Source of the DNA: Clostridiales bacterium
GTDB taxonomy: Bacteria; Bacillota; Clostridia; Oscillospirales; Acutalibacteraceae
Direction of reading: 5' to 3'
Length of the DNA: 36,794 bases
NCBI GenBank assembly: GCA_019416395.1
Contig: DXXH01000015.1
Location: forward strand, 1-36,794
Shown here: piece by piece, positions 1 through 7,882 of the stretch
How positions within the stretch are numbered: the first letter of the stretch is position 1
Layout of the letters: each line of letters begins with the position of its first letter
Notes under the pieces: generated by a model
What the model was told of the DNA's origin: nothing
The model's input: the letters and a program-made list of their open reading frames with translations, nothing else
Databases searched by the model: none
Program-made: the position numbers and the translations under genes

Positions 1-61
1 AGCACAGCCCTTGGAGAGGGGCTCTAATAACTACTACTCTATAATACAAGGAGCCTTTTCT

Positions 62-1099
62 ATGAGCAAATTAGAACCTAGGACCTACACCCTGAAAAAC
101 GGCCAGACCCTTCTGCTTCGGGAAGCTGCTCCCGACGACGCTCCCAAAGTCCTGGCTTTTCTGAACCGGGTAGGCGGGGAAAGTGACAATCTTCTGTTTG
201 GAGAGAACGGTTTTCCCATGCCCCTGGAACGGGAGCAGGCATTTTTGGAGCTTCAGCAGAAAGCGGAGAAATCCATTATGTTGGCTGGTTTTGTAGGAGA
301 AGAGCTGGTGTCCATTTCCTCTGTGAACGTTTTGACCACCCGGGAACGGGCGGCTCACCGGGCGGGAGTTGCCATTTCCGTGGGGAAGGCTTACTGGAAC
401 CAGGGCGTGGGCAGAAGGGCGATGGAGACCTTGATCGACTTCGCCAAAGATTGCGGCTTGGAGGTGCTTCAGCTGGAGGTGCGCTCCGACAATGCTCCGG
501 CCATAGCTCTTTACGAGAAAGTGGGCTTTGAGAAAATGGGCCTGTGCAAAAATTTTATGAAGGTCCACGGCAACTCATATGACGCTTGGTATATGAATCT
601 TTCATTAAAAGACGATACAGTTGTTTGCCCGGTAGAAGAAGAGGAACTGGATTTATGCCTTTCTGTCATTCGCAAGGCGTTTGCAACTGTGGCGGAAGAA
701 TTCGGTTTAACTCGGGAAAACTGTCCCACACATACCAGTTTTCTGCCCCGTCAAGCGTTGCAGCAGGCTTGGATAGAACATCAAATCATGGGCTGTTTGA
801 AACAACAGGGCAAGCTTGTGGGGTATGTTGCCCTGAAACAGGACGATGAAACGGTTTTTGAACTAAAACATTTGGCGGTTCTTCCCGAATGCCGCCGACA
901 GGGTTTTGGAGAAAAATTGGTCCAATGGGCAGAAAATCAAGCAATCCAGCGAGGCGGAGTTTTGCTGAGAGCGAGTATCATAGAGGAAAGCGCAACTCTG
1001 AAGCAATGGTATTGCAAATTTGGATTCCGTGAAACAGAGACACGAAGATTTCCCCATCTGCCCTTTTTAGTAGGATATTTGGAAAAGCCATTGAAATAA
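62..1099 (+). CDS. Tandem GNAT-family N-acetyltransferase (two GNAT domains)
   Basis: 345-residue protein with two complete acetyl-CoA-binding GNAT domains. The first covers about residues 7-180 and has the pyrophosphate-binding motif QGVGRRA (114-120) followed by the usual NAPAIALYEKVGF segment. The second covers about 190-345 with RRQGFGEK (278-285) after a FELKHLAVLP strand. GNAT enzymes move an acetyl group from acetyl-CoA to an amine; neither half identifies the substrate. The ATG at 62 is preferred because AAGGAG lies at 48-53; a start at 11 would add 17 residues with no ribosome binding site. The gene ends 20 bases before the nucleoside phosphorylase and may share a transcript with it. 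The double-domain build resembles known two-domain acetyltransferases, but which half is active is unknown. Confidence 0.85.
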   Translation: MSKLEPRTYTLKNGQTLLLREAAPDDAPKVLAFLNRVGGESDNLLFGENGFPMPLEREQAFLELQQKAEKSIMLAGFVGEELVSISSVNVLTTRERAAHRAGVAISVGKAYWNQGVGRRAMETLIDFAKDCGLEVLQLEVRSDNAPAIALYEKVGFEKMGLCKNFMKVHGNSYDAWYMNLSLKDDTVVCPVEEEELDLCLSVIRKAFATVAEEFGLTRENCPTHTSFLPRQALQQAWIEHQIMGCLKQQGKLVGYVALKQDDETVFELKHLAVLPECRRQGFGEKLVQWAENQAIQRGGVLLRASIIEESATLKQWYCKFGFRETETRRFPHLPFLVGYLEKPLK

Positions 1100-1119
1100 T
1101 TTTTATAGGGGGAAGTCCC

Positions 1120-2430
1120 ATGCGCATGTATGATATCATTCACAAAAAGCGGGAAGGCGGGGAATTGACCGATGAGGAAATCCGCTTTTTCGTGCAGGGT
1201 TACACCCAGGGGGAAATCCCTGATTACCAGGCTTCCGCTTTGCTGATGGCCATTTTTTTTCAGGGTATGACCCGCCGGGAAACAGGCGCTTTGACCCTGG
1301 AAATGGCCAATTCCGGGGATAGGGTGGATCTTTCGTCCATTCCCGGGGTGAAAGTGGACAAGCATTCCACCGGGGGCGTGGGGGACAAGACTTCCCTGAT
1401 CCTAGGCCCCATTGCCGCAGCCTGCGGGGTAAAGATCGCCAAGATGAGCGGGCGGGGCTTGGGCCATACCGGAGGCACGGTGGACAAGCTGGAAAGCATT
1501 CCCGGCTTGCGCACCGCCATTCCCCGGGAAGAATTTTTCCGCATCGTCCGGGAAACCGGATTGGCCATTATTGGCCAGTCGGGAAATTTGTGCCCAGCGG
1601 ATAAAAAGCTGTATGCGCTCCGCGATGTTACGGCTACAGTGGAAAGCCTGCCGTTGATTGCTTCCAGCATCATGTCCAAGAAAATCGCCGCCGGAGCCGA
1701 TGCCATTCTGCTGGACGTGAAAATGGGATCCGGCGCTTTTATGAAAACCCTGGAAGATTCCCGGGCCCTGGCCAAAGAAATGGTGCGGATCGGGGAGCAG
1801 GTGGGGCGGCGTACCGTGGCGCTGATCACGGATATGGATATGCCCTTGGGGTGCTATATCGGGAACGCCTTAGAAGTGCAAGAAGCCTGCCAAGTGCTTT
1901 CCGGAAAAGGAGACCAGCGGCTGCGGGCTTTGTGTCTGGAGCTTTCCGCCAATATGATCTATCTGGGCGGTCAAGCCGCTGACATGGCGGAAGCCCGGGC
2001 AAAGGTGGTGGCTGTCGTACGGAGTGGCCAAGCGCTGGAAAAATTCCGGCAGATGGTGGAAGCCCAAGGGGGAGACGGAAGCTATATTTCCAATCCGGAG
2101 AAATTTCAGATTTCCCCTGTGTGCCTGGAAGTCACCGCTCCCGCAAAGGGCTACATTACCCGCTTGAACGCTGAGGAATGCGGGTTGGCTGCTGTGGAGC
2201 TGGGTGCCGGACGGGAGACAAAAGACAGCGAGATCGATCCGGGAGCCGGGATCGTGTTGTTGAAAAACAAGGGCGACGCTGTGGAGCAAGGGCAGCCCAT
2301 TGCCCGGCTGTACGCCCAAAGTGAGGAATTGTGCCAGCGTGGGCAGGAACGGTTCTTATCCGCTCTGGAAGTGGGAGACTGCGCTCCCGATGTTGGCCCC
2401 ATGATCTTGGAGCGGATCGAAGGGGAATAA
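1120..2430 (+). CDS. pdp: Pyrimidine-nucleoside phosphorylase
   Basis: 436 residues, the normal length for the thymidine/pyrimidine-nucleoside phosphorylase family. It reversibly splits uridine, thymidine or deoxyuridine with phosphate to give base and (deoxy)ribose-1-phosphate, a cytoplasmic salvage step. The family signature SGRGLGHTGGT...ESIPG is at residues 110-129, preceded by the phosphate-binding region VDKHSTGGVGDK (79-90). The C-terminal alpha/beta domain is complete (AGIVLLKNKGDAVEQGQ). The start at 1120 has AGGGGGAA at 1107-1114; an in-frame ATG at 1126 is also possible. The choice of pdp over deoA rests on the Gram-positive-like sequence and is less certain than the family. Confidence 0.93.
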   Translation: MRMYDIIHKKREGGELTDEEIRFFVQGYTQGEIPDYQASALLMAIFFQGMTRRETGALTLEMANSGDRVDLSSIPGVKVDKHSTGGVGDKTSLILGPIAAACGVKIAKMSGRGLGHTGGTVDKLESIPGLRTAIPREEFFRIVRETGLAIIGQSGNLCPADKKLYALRDVTATVESLPLIASSIMSKKIAAGADAILLDVKMGSGAFMKTLEDSRALAKEMVRIGEQVGRRTVALITDMDMPLGCYIGNALEVQEACQVLSGKGDQRLRALCLELSANMIYLGGQAADMAEARAKVVAVVRSGQALEKFRQMVEAQGGDGSYISNPEKFQISPVCLEVTAPAKGYITRLNAEECGLAAVELGAGRETKDSEIDPGAGIVLLKNKGDAVEQGQPIARLYAQSEELCQRGQERFLSALEVGDCAPDVGPMILERIEGE

Positions 2431-2432
2431 AA

Positions 2433-2458
2433 AAGGAGAGACAACCTTGTCTCTCCTT
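2433..2458 (-). terminator. Intrinsic terminator for the cyclophilin gene (minus strand)
   Basis: Near-perfect inverted repeat AAGGAGAGACAA / TTGTCTCTCCTT around a CC centre. Read on the minus strand it runs into TTTTTTATT just past 2433, giving a classic terminator for the cyclophilin transcript. On the plus strand no T-run follows, so it is not a good stop for pdp. Confidence 0.7.
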
Positions 2459-2606
2459 CCAAAGGAAACCTTTGCTATGTGGATTCAGTTTTCCAAGCAA
2501 TGCCCTTGCTCGGATGGTTGCCGTGGGAACATTGCCCGGTCCCGGCAGCAGGAGCCTATAAGCGAAACACGATCGCTGCAAGAACAAGGCTGCCAGGGAG
2601 GTTCGG
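2459..2606. other. Structured intergenic region between pdp and the cyclophilin gene
   Basis: 148 bases without a convincing ORF. Short inverted repeats are dense: AAAGG/CCTTT (2461-2473), GCAATG/CATTGC (2498-2503 with 2530-2535), AGCGA/TCGCT (2561-2577), and CCTTGT/ACAAGG (2445-2450 with 2584-2589) that could close the whole region. It may be the 3' UTR of the cyclophilin mRNA or a small RNA. I do not recognise a known RNA family. Confidence 0.35.
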
Positions 2607-3134
2607 TTAGCCGTGTTCGGGGCCGGTGACAGGGTCGGGATATTCCTGCCCGAAGGTTTCCACAGTCACTTTCTCCATGATCTGGTCCTCGTACGGACGG
2701 TCGGCACGGTCACGGGGAGCAGACACAATGGCCTGGGCCACGTCGATGCCTTCCGTCACTTTGCCGAAAGCGGCGTATTGGCCGTCCAGATAGGGGGCGT
2801 CGTCCACCATGATGAAAAACTGGGAACCGGCGCTGTTAGGCCTCTGGGACCGGGCCATGGAGATCACGCCGGTGGTGTGCTTCAGGTCGTTCTGGAAGCC
2901 GTTCCCGGCAAATTCTCCTTTGATCCCGTATCCGGGGCCGCCCATTCCGGAGCCTTCCGGGTCGCCGCCCTGGATCATGAATCCTGGGATTACCCGGTGG
3001 AAAATGGTGCCGTCATAAAAGCCCCGCTTGACCAGGTAAATGAAATTGTTCACCGTGTTGGGCGCCACCTGGGGATAAAGTTCCACTTTGATCGTGCCTT
3101 GGGTGGTTTCGATGGTTACAATGGGATTTTGCAT
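2607..3134 (-). CDS. Cyclophilin-type peptidyl-prolyl cis-trans isomerase
   Basis: 175-residue single-domain cyclophilin that catalyses cis-trans isomerisation of X-Pro bonds in proteins. Catalytic motifs are present: FHRVIPGFMIQGGD (residues 45-58, with the catalytic Arg47), the SAGSQFFI strand and LDGQYAAFGKV. No signal peptide is visible, so it is cytoplasmic. The ATG at 3134 is chosen because AAAGGAG sits just upstream on the minus strand; a longer frame to 3284 lacks a ribosome binding site and has non-cyclophilin sequence. The gene stands alone, with an extended -10 promoter at 3247-3252 and a strong terminator at 2433-2458. Confidence 0.93.
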   Translation of the reverse strand: MQNPIVTIETTQGTIKVELYPQVAPNTVNNFIYLVKRGFYDGTIFHRVIPGFMIQGGDPEGSGMGGPGYGIKGEFAGNGFQNDLKHTTGVISMARSQRPNSAGSQFFIMVDDAPYLDGQYAAFGKVTEGIDVAQAIVSAPRDRADRPYEDQIMEKVTVETFGQEYPDPVTGPEHG

Positions 3135-3246
3135 GGTATATCTCCTTTCCGCCTTTCTTGGGATCATCCAATCAGGCAAAAAACCTTTTCCAAGCCAATG
3201 GCCAGCGGGAATTCTTCCCCAGAGTCTGGGCCGTGAGCTTGGGGCT

Positions 3247-3257
3247 ATTATAGCATA
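3247..3257 (-). promoter_or_regulatory. Extended -10 promoter for the cyclophilin gene
   Basis: The minus strand reads TATGCTATAAT, an extended -10 (TGnTATAAT), about 113 bases upstream of the cyclophilin start. No good -35 is seen at 17 bases, as expected for an extended -10 promoter. Confidence 0.5.
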
Positions 3258-3316
3258 AATGGAACGAAAATACTCCGTTTTCATAGAAAATTTACAGAGA
3301 AAAGGAAGTGGTCAAC

Positions 3317-4105
3317 ATGGGAAATGCCCCGCTGAAGCTGGTGTCTTGGAATGTGAACGGCCTGCGGGCCTGTATGGGGAAGGGCTTTGCGGAATTTTTG
3401 GAGCGGGAAGCGCCGGACATCATTTGCCTGCAAGAGACGAAAATGCAAAAAGAACAGGCGGATTTCCAATTTCCCGGCTACTTTGAGTATTGGAATTCCG
3501 CTGTCACCCGGAAAGGCTATTCCGGCACGGCCATCTTTTCCCGGCAGGCGCCCTCGTGTGTGACGTACGGTATGGGACTTGAGGAATTTGACGGGGAAGG
3601 ACGGGTGATCACCGCCCAGTATCCGGATTTTTTCCTGGTGACTGTGTATACCCCCAATTCCCAGCGGGAGCTGGTGCGGATTGATTACCGCATGGCCTTT
3701 GAGGACGCTTTCCGGGAATACCTGGCCGGACTGCGGGAGCAAAAACCGGTGATTGTCTGTGGGGACATGAATGTGGCCCACCGTCCCATCGATTTGAAGA
3801 ACGCCAAAAGCAATGTGGGCAACGCAGGGTTTTCCTATCAGGAGCGGGGAAAATTTGCAGAGCTGCTGGCCTCTGGGTTTGTGGATACCTTCCGGCATTT
3901 CTATCCCGATGTGGAAGGGGTCTATTCCTGGTGGAGCTATATGTTCAACGCCCGGAAAAACAACGCCGGGTGGCGGATCGACTATTTCCTGGCGGACGAA
4001 CGGCTGGTTCCCAGGCTTTTGGACAGCCGGATCCTTTCAGATGTAGAGGGCAGCGACCATTGCCCGGTAGAACTGGTGTTGGAAAAAGGAGAGGAAGAAA
4101 AGTGA
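3317..4105 (+). CDS. xth: Exodeoxyribonuclease III
   Basis: 262-residue AP endonuclease/3'-5' exonuclease of the ExoIII family, which cuts at abasic sites in base-excision repair. Active-site motifs are all present: WNVNGLRA (11-18), LQETK with Glu40, the YTPNS loop with Tyr111, CGDMN with Asp150 and Asn152, SWWSY, and SDHCP with Asp247 and His248. The ATG at 3317 is preferred (AAAGGAAG at 3302-3308); a GTG at 3308 overlaps that ribosome binding site. The stop overlaps the start of the downstream sirtuin gene by four bases, implying translational coupling. Confidence 0.95.
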   Translation: MGNAPLKLVSWNVNGLRACMGKGFAEFLEREAPDIICLQETKMQKEQADFQFPGYFEYWNSAVTRKGYSGTAIFSRQAPSCVTYGMGLEEFDGEGRVITAQYPDFFLVTVYTPNSQRELVRIDYRMAFEDAFREYLAGLREQKPVIVCGDMNVAHRPIDLKNAKSNVGNAGFSYQERGKFAELLASGFVDTFRHFYPDVEGVYSWWSYMFNARKNNAGWRIDYFLADERLVPRLLDSRILSDVEGSDHCPVELVLEKGEEEK

Positions 4106-4854
4106 CCGATCGGGAACAGTTGCGTGAATGGCTGGATCAGGGGAAGCGGACGGTTTTCCTGGGGGGCGCCGGTGTGTCCACCGCTAGCGGGATCCCCGAT
4201 TTCCGCAGTGCCCATGGATTGTACCAACAAAAGAAGGCAGGGCTTTCCTATGAGGAAATGCTCTCTCACGGGTATTTTGTCCGGCATCAAGAGGAATTTT
4301 ACGACTTTATGCGGAATGTGATGCTCTATCCCGATGCCAAGCCTAATCCGGCCCATTACGCTCTTGCCAAGCTGGAGCGTGAGGGAAAACTCCGGGCGGT
4401 GATTACCCAGAATATAGACGGTCTGCATCAGATGGCGGGCAGCCGGAACGTGATCGAGCTTCACGGCAACGAAAACCGGTATTACTGCCTGAACTGCGGC
4501 AAGCGGTACGATATGAGCTGCGTGACCCAGACCACAGGAGTGCCCCGGTGCCAGTGCGGGGGAACCATTCGCCCGGACGTGGTGCTGTATGGGGAATCCC
4601 TGAACGAAGGGGACTTGAGAAAAGCCATTGCGTACGCCCGGGAAACGGATCTCATGGTGGTGGCCGGCACGTCCCTGGTGGTATATCCGGTGGCGGGACT
4701 GGTGGAATACCTGCCGGCGGGAGCCCGCCTGGTGATCCTCAACCGCGACCCCACGCCTTACGATTCCCAGGCGGATTTGGTGATCCGGGAAGACCTGGTG
4801 GAAGTGCTGGCAGAGTGTGCCGGGCTTTTTCAGGGATCTGAGGGAACAGGTTGA
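4102..4854 (+). CDS. cobB: NAD-dependent protein deacylase (Sir2 family)
   Basis: 250-residue sirtuin that removes acyl groups from lysines using NAD+ and releases nicotinamide and O-acyl-ADP-ribose. Visible motifs: GAGVSTASGIPDFRS (22-36) and TQNIDGLH (102-109) for NAD binding, catalytic His121 in ELHGN, a zinc ribbon built from C129-x2-C132 and C150-x-C152, then GTSLVVYP. It starts with GTG at 4102 inside the last codons of the exonuclease gene (GTGA overlap), with an AAAGGAGAGG purine run upstream. It therefore forms a two-gene operon with exonuclease III. The cobB symbol is by family only; the acyl preference cannot be read from sequence. Confidence 0.93.
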   Translation: MTDREQLREWLDQGKRTVFLGGAGVSTASGIPDFRSAHGLYQQKKAGLSYEEMLSHGYFVRHQEEFYDFMRNVMLYPDAKPNPAHYALAKLEREGKLRAVITQNIDGLHQMAGSRNVIELHGNENRYYCLNCGKRYDMSCVTQTTGVPRCQCGGTIRPDVVLYGESLNEGDLRKAIAYARETDLMVVAGTSLVVYPVAGLVEYLPAGARLVILNRDPTPYDSQADLVIREDLVEVLAECAGLFQGSEGTG

Positions 4855-4869
4855 GCGGCAGGGGCAGAC

Positions 4870-4898
4870 TTGACAATTCCATGGAAATAGGATATGAT
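4870..4898 (+). promoter_or_regulatory. Sigma-A-type promoter for the first CNNM/CorC gene
   Basis: TTGACA (4870-4875), a 17-base spacer and TATGAT (4893-4898) form a near-consensus promoter. Transcription would start near 4905, about 210 bases before the start codon of the gene at 5115. Confidence 0.75.
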
Positions 4899-4904
4899 TA
4901 GAAG

Positions 4905-5114
4905 CAATACCATAGTTGAGGAAGTGATTTACTTTCATGGATAGTTCCAGTAGCGACGATTGTACGCCCAGTCATAATTTGATCCCAAATTTGATTTTGA
5001 TTGCATATAACATGCCTACGCCCATTTTGCGGGAATAGGTGTGTTTTTTGTGTTTATTTGGGCTTTTTTACGGTGTAGACAATGCAATTAAAGTGAAATG
5101 TAAGGAGAGTAATT
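4905..5114 (+). promoter_or_regulatory. Long leader with two mutually exclusive terminator-like hairpins upstream of CNNM gene 1
   Basis: This ~210 nt leader has no ORF of note. Near its 3' end lie two possible stop structures. One pairs CCTA+CCC (5015-5023) with GGG+TAGG (5031-5039), followed by six T at 5044-5049. The other pairs GCCCA (5020-5024) with TGGGC (5059-5063), followed by six T at 5064-5069. They share the CCC segment and so cannot form together. An AATTTGAT direct repeat lies at about 4975-4995. No known riboswitch consensus (M-box, yybP-ykoY and similar) was recognised. Confidence 0.4.
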
Positions 5115-6380
5115 ATGTTATCCAATGAATTGCCCAGCATATTGATTATGCTGTTTTGTATCCTGATGTCCGCGTATTTTTCCGCTACCGAAACCGCTTT
5201 TTCCTCTTTGAACGCGATCCGCATCAAAGTGCTGGCGGATAACGGCAACCGCAGAGCGAAGCTGGCGTGCCGTTTATCGGAAAACTATGACAAGCTGATT
5301 TCCACCATTCTCATCGGCAACAACATTGTGAACATCGCGGTGGCCTCTATTGGCACGCTGCTGTTCGTGAAATTGTATGGGGATATTGGCGCCACCATTT
5401 CCACTGTGGTGGTGACGGTTCTGGTGCTGATCTTCGGTGAGATCACCCCCAAGAGCATAGCCAAAGACTTCCCTGAAAAATTTGCCATGTTCAGCGCCCC
5501 CTTTATCAATTTGCTGATCCATGTGCTTACCCCCATCAACTTTATTTTCTCCCAGTGGAAAAAGCTGGTATCCAAGCTGCTGAAAACCCAGGAAGATTCC
5601 AAAATGTCTCAGGAAGAACTGATGATGCTTTTGGAAGAGGCCCAGCGGGACGGCAGCATTGACAAGGACGAAGGCGCCTTGCTGAAGAACGCAGTGGAGT
5701 TCCGGGATCTGGAAGCCCAGGATATCCTCACTCCCCGGGTGGACCTGATCGCCGTCAGCGTGGACGCAACCAAGGAAGAGGTGGCCCAAAGCTTTACCGA
5801 GTCTCACTTCTCCCGGCTGCTGGTGTATGACGACGATATTGACAAGGTGGTTGGCGTGATCCACCAGAAGGATTTCTACACAGGGAACGGGGTAAACCCC
5901 AAACCTATGCGGGAGATCATCACACCGCCGATTTTCATTCACCCCACGGAAAAAGTCAGCGATCTGCTGAAGCTGCTCCAGTCTCACCAGTCCCATATCG
6001 CCATCGTGATCGACGAGTACGGCGGCACCTTGGGCATTGTGACCATGGAAGATATCCTGGAGGAACTGGTGGGCGAGATTTGGGACGAACACGACGAGCA
6101 GGAAGAATCCTTCCAGCAGCTTGACCCCCATACATATTTGATTGACGGCGACTTGACCTTTGACGATTTTTGTTCCTATTTCCACATCGAGGACGAGGCG
6201 GATAGCGTGTCCTTAGGCGGTTGGATCATGGAGCGCATGGGGAAAGTCCCGGTGGCGGGGGAATCCTTCGAGTACGGCGGCCTGTCCATCAAAGTCGAGG
6301 AGATTTCCAACAACCGGATACAAAAAGTCCGGGTGGTCCAGTTGGAACAGCCCAAAGAGGAAGAGACAGACGAGAAATAA
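5115..6380 (+). CDS. CNNM/CorC (HlyC)-family membrane protein with DUF21 and CBS domains
   Basis: 421 residues. Order: DUF21/CNNM transmembrane domain (about 1-190) beginning with the family motif SAYFSATETAFSSLN, then a CBS pair (about 205-330, including IDEYGGTLGIVTMEDILEELVGEIWDE), then the CorC_HlyC C-terminal domain (about 345-415). Proteins of this family are linked to Mg2+/Co2+ transport or efflux and are often labelled hemolysins without evidence of haemolysis. ATG at 5115 has AAGGAGAG 12 bases upstream. A second member of the same family lies convergently at 6557-7882. The long promoter-leader arrangement suggests regulation in the leader, possibly by metal ions (inference). Confidence 0.9.
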   Translation: MLSNELPSILIMLFCILMSAYFSATETAFSSLNAIRIKVLADNGNRRAKLACRLSENYDKLISTILIGNNIVNIAVASIGTLLFVKLYGDIGATISTVVVTVLVLIFGEITPKSIAKDFPEKFAMFSAPFINLLIHVLTPINFIFSQWKKLVSKLLKTQEDSKMSQEELMMLLEEAQRDGSIDKDEGALLKNAVEFRDLEAQDILTPRVDLIAVSVDATKEEVAQSFTESHFSRLLVYDDDIDKVVGVIHQKDFYTGNGVNPKPMREIITPPIFIHPTEKVSDLLKLLQSHQSHIAIVIDEYGGTLGIVTMEDILEELVGEIWDEHDEQEESFQQLDPHTYLIDGDLTFDDFCSYFHIEDEADSVSLGGWIMERMGKVPVAGESFEYGGLSIKVEEISNNRIQKVRVVQLEQPKEEETDEK

Positions 6381-6400
6381 TCCATTTCGTGAAAAAGAAA

Positions 6401-6436
6401 AGCGCTGGGGAAGTAAAACTCCCCGGCGCTTTTTTA
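6401..6436 (+). terminator. Intrinsic terminator of CNNM gene 1
   Basis: GC-rich hairpin AGCGCTGGGG ... CCCCGGCGCT with an inner AGT/ACT pairing, followed by TTTTT at 6431. It lies 20 bases after the stop of the gene at 5115-6380. Confidence 0.8.
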
Positions 6437-6483
6437 CGTGAATATCCTGTGTTCCACTTCTCCCCAACCAAGAAGATATGTGA

Positions 6484-6515
6484 AAAAATGGGCCGCCAGA
6501 AACGTCTGGCAGCCC
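6484..6515 (-). terminator. Intrinsic terminator of CNNM gene 2 (minus strand)
   Basis: Minus-strand hairpin GGGC-x-GCCAGA / TCTGGC-x-GCCC (6490-6515, loop of four) followed by ATTTTTT on the minus strand. It lies about 40 bases past the stop at 6557. Confidence 0.8.
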
Positions 6516-6556
6516 ATGGCTTGGTTGGTATGTGGCAATTTTCAGGGACGGTGCTG

Positions 6557-7882
6557 TTACTCGGCAAGGCGTTTTTTCTCTTTGGGAGCTGTCTGCCGGA
6601 CCACGACACTTTCGATGCGGTGATCCTCGATTTTCTCCACATGAAGCGTCACGCCGTTTATGTCCATATCCAGTTCTTCCCCGTCTTTGGGAATGGCGTT
6701 TAAACGGGTGACGATCAGGCCGCCCAGAGTGTCGTAGTCGTCGCTTTCGGGTAGGGGCAGTTCCAGGTCGTCAACCAGACTGCTGATGGGAGTGGTTCCC
6801 GATACCCGCCACAGATTGTCACCCAGGGGTACAATGTCTGGTTGCTCCATCTTGTCGAATTCGTCGTAGATGTTGCCCACGATTTCTTCCAGCAGGTCTT
6901 CCATGGTGATGATGCCTTCGGTACCGCCGTATTCGTCCACCACAATGGCAATATGGATTTTTTCCTGCTGCATTTCCTTGAATAGGTTGTCGGCTTTGAT
7001 GGTTTCCGGCACAAAGTGGGCGGGACGGAGCAGGTCCTTCAAAGGGGTATTCCGCCCGGAGTTCCGGTCCAGAAGGTAATCCCGGGCGTTCAGGATTCCC
7101 AGAACCGTGTCAATGCTTTCCTGGTAAACAGGCAGCCGGCTGTGGCCGCTTTCCCGGATCATCTCCAGGATCTCTGAGTCCGTAGCTTCCACAGGCAGGG
7201 CGTCTACATCGCTGCGGGGCATCATGGCTTCCCGCACGGACATGTCCCCGAAATCGAACACGTTTTGGATCCACTCCTGTTCGTCCTGGTCGATGGCGCC
7301 CTTTTCGCTGCCTAGGTCCACCATCATGCGGATCTCGTCTTCCGTAACGCTTTCCTCCTCAGCTTCTACCTTCAGACGCAGCAGGCGGAGCACCCCGTTG
7401 ACGGATACGGATAACAGCCAGATCACCGGCCGTAAAACGAAGGCCATGCCACGAATGACGCCGCAGGCCATTCTGGCCACTTCATAGGATTTTTGCATGG
7501 CGATGCGTTTGGGGACCAGCTCGCCGAAAACCAGGGTGAAATAGGAGAGAATGATGGTGATGATGACAATGGAGAGTGTGTTCAACGCGGCCAGGGAAAG
7601 GGACTGGAATCCCAGGCCATAATAGATCCAGTTGGACAAGCTGCCGGAAAAGTTCTCGGCGGCGAAGGCGCTGCCCAGATATCCGGCCAAGGTGATGGCC
7701 ACCTGAATGGTGGATAAGAATCCGGAAGGTTCTTCCACCATTTTCAAAAGCTTTGTTGCGGTTTTATCGCCTTCTTCTTCCAGCTTGCGCAGCTTGGTGC
7801 TGTTTAGGGAGACTACGGCCAATTCCGTAGCTGCGAAAAAGGCGTTGATCAGTATGAGAACCACTTGCAGTAAGATTTCCAA
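6557..7882 (-). CDS. CNNM/CorC (HlyC)-family membrane protein, second paralogue
   Basis: 441 residues with the same domain order as the convergent neighbour: DUF21/CNNM membrane domain (about 1-195, AFFAATELAVVSLN near the start), CBS pair (about 205-335, VDEYGGTEGIITMEDLLEEIVG) and CorC_HlyC domain (about 350-430). Likely role is divalent-cation (Mg2+/Co2+) homeostasis at the membrane, by family. The start appears to be TTG at 7882: AAAGGAG lies 9 bases upstream and the first residues match the family N-terminus. A consensus promoter at 8116-8144 and a ~227 nt leader with an intrinsic terminator precede it. Sequence divergence from the neighbour is large, so this is not a recent duplication. 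Confidence 0.9.
   Translation of the reverse strand: MEILLQVVLILINAFFAATELAVVSLNSTKLRKLEEEGDKTATKLLKMVEEPSGFLSTIQVAITLAGYLGSAFAAENFSGSLSNWIYYGLGFQSLSLAALNTLSIVIITIILSYFTLVFGELVPKRIAMQKSYEVARMACGVIRGMAFVLRPVIWLLSVSVNGVLRLLRLKVEAEEESVTEDEIRMMVDLGSEKGAIDQDEQEWIQNVFDFGDMSVREAMMPRSDVDALPVEATDSEILEMIRESGHSRLPVYQESIDTVLGILNARDYLLDRNSGRNTPLKDLLRPAHFVPETIKADNLFKEMQQEKIHIAIVVDEYGGTEGIITMEDLLEEIVGNIYDEFDKMEQPDIVPLGDNLWRVSGTTPISSLVDDLELPLPESDDYDTLGGLIVTRLNAIPKDGEELDMDINGVTLHVEKIEDHRIESVVVRQTAPKEKKRLAE

Noticed and set aside
2459..2606. 6S RNA or SRP RNA gene
   Set aside because: Size and hairpins are suggestive, but no recognisable core motif was found; left as an unassigned structured region.
3931..4101. 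Longer sirtuin starting inside exonuclease III
   Set aside because: The extra residues are the shifted frame of the xth C-terminus; the sirtuin fold begins right after the GTG at 4102.
5015..5070. Known Mg2+ (M-box) or Mn2+ (yybP-ykoY) riboswitch upstream of CNNM gene 1
   Set aside because: The conserved core sequences of these classes could not be found by eye, so no named riboswitch is called.
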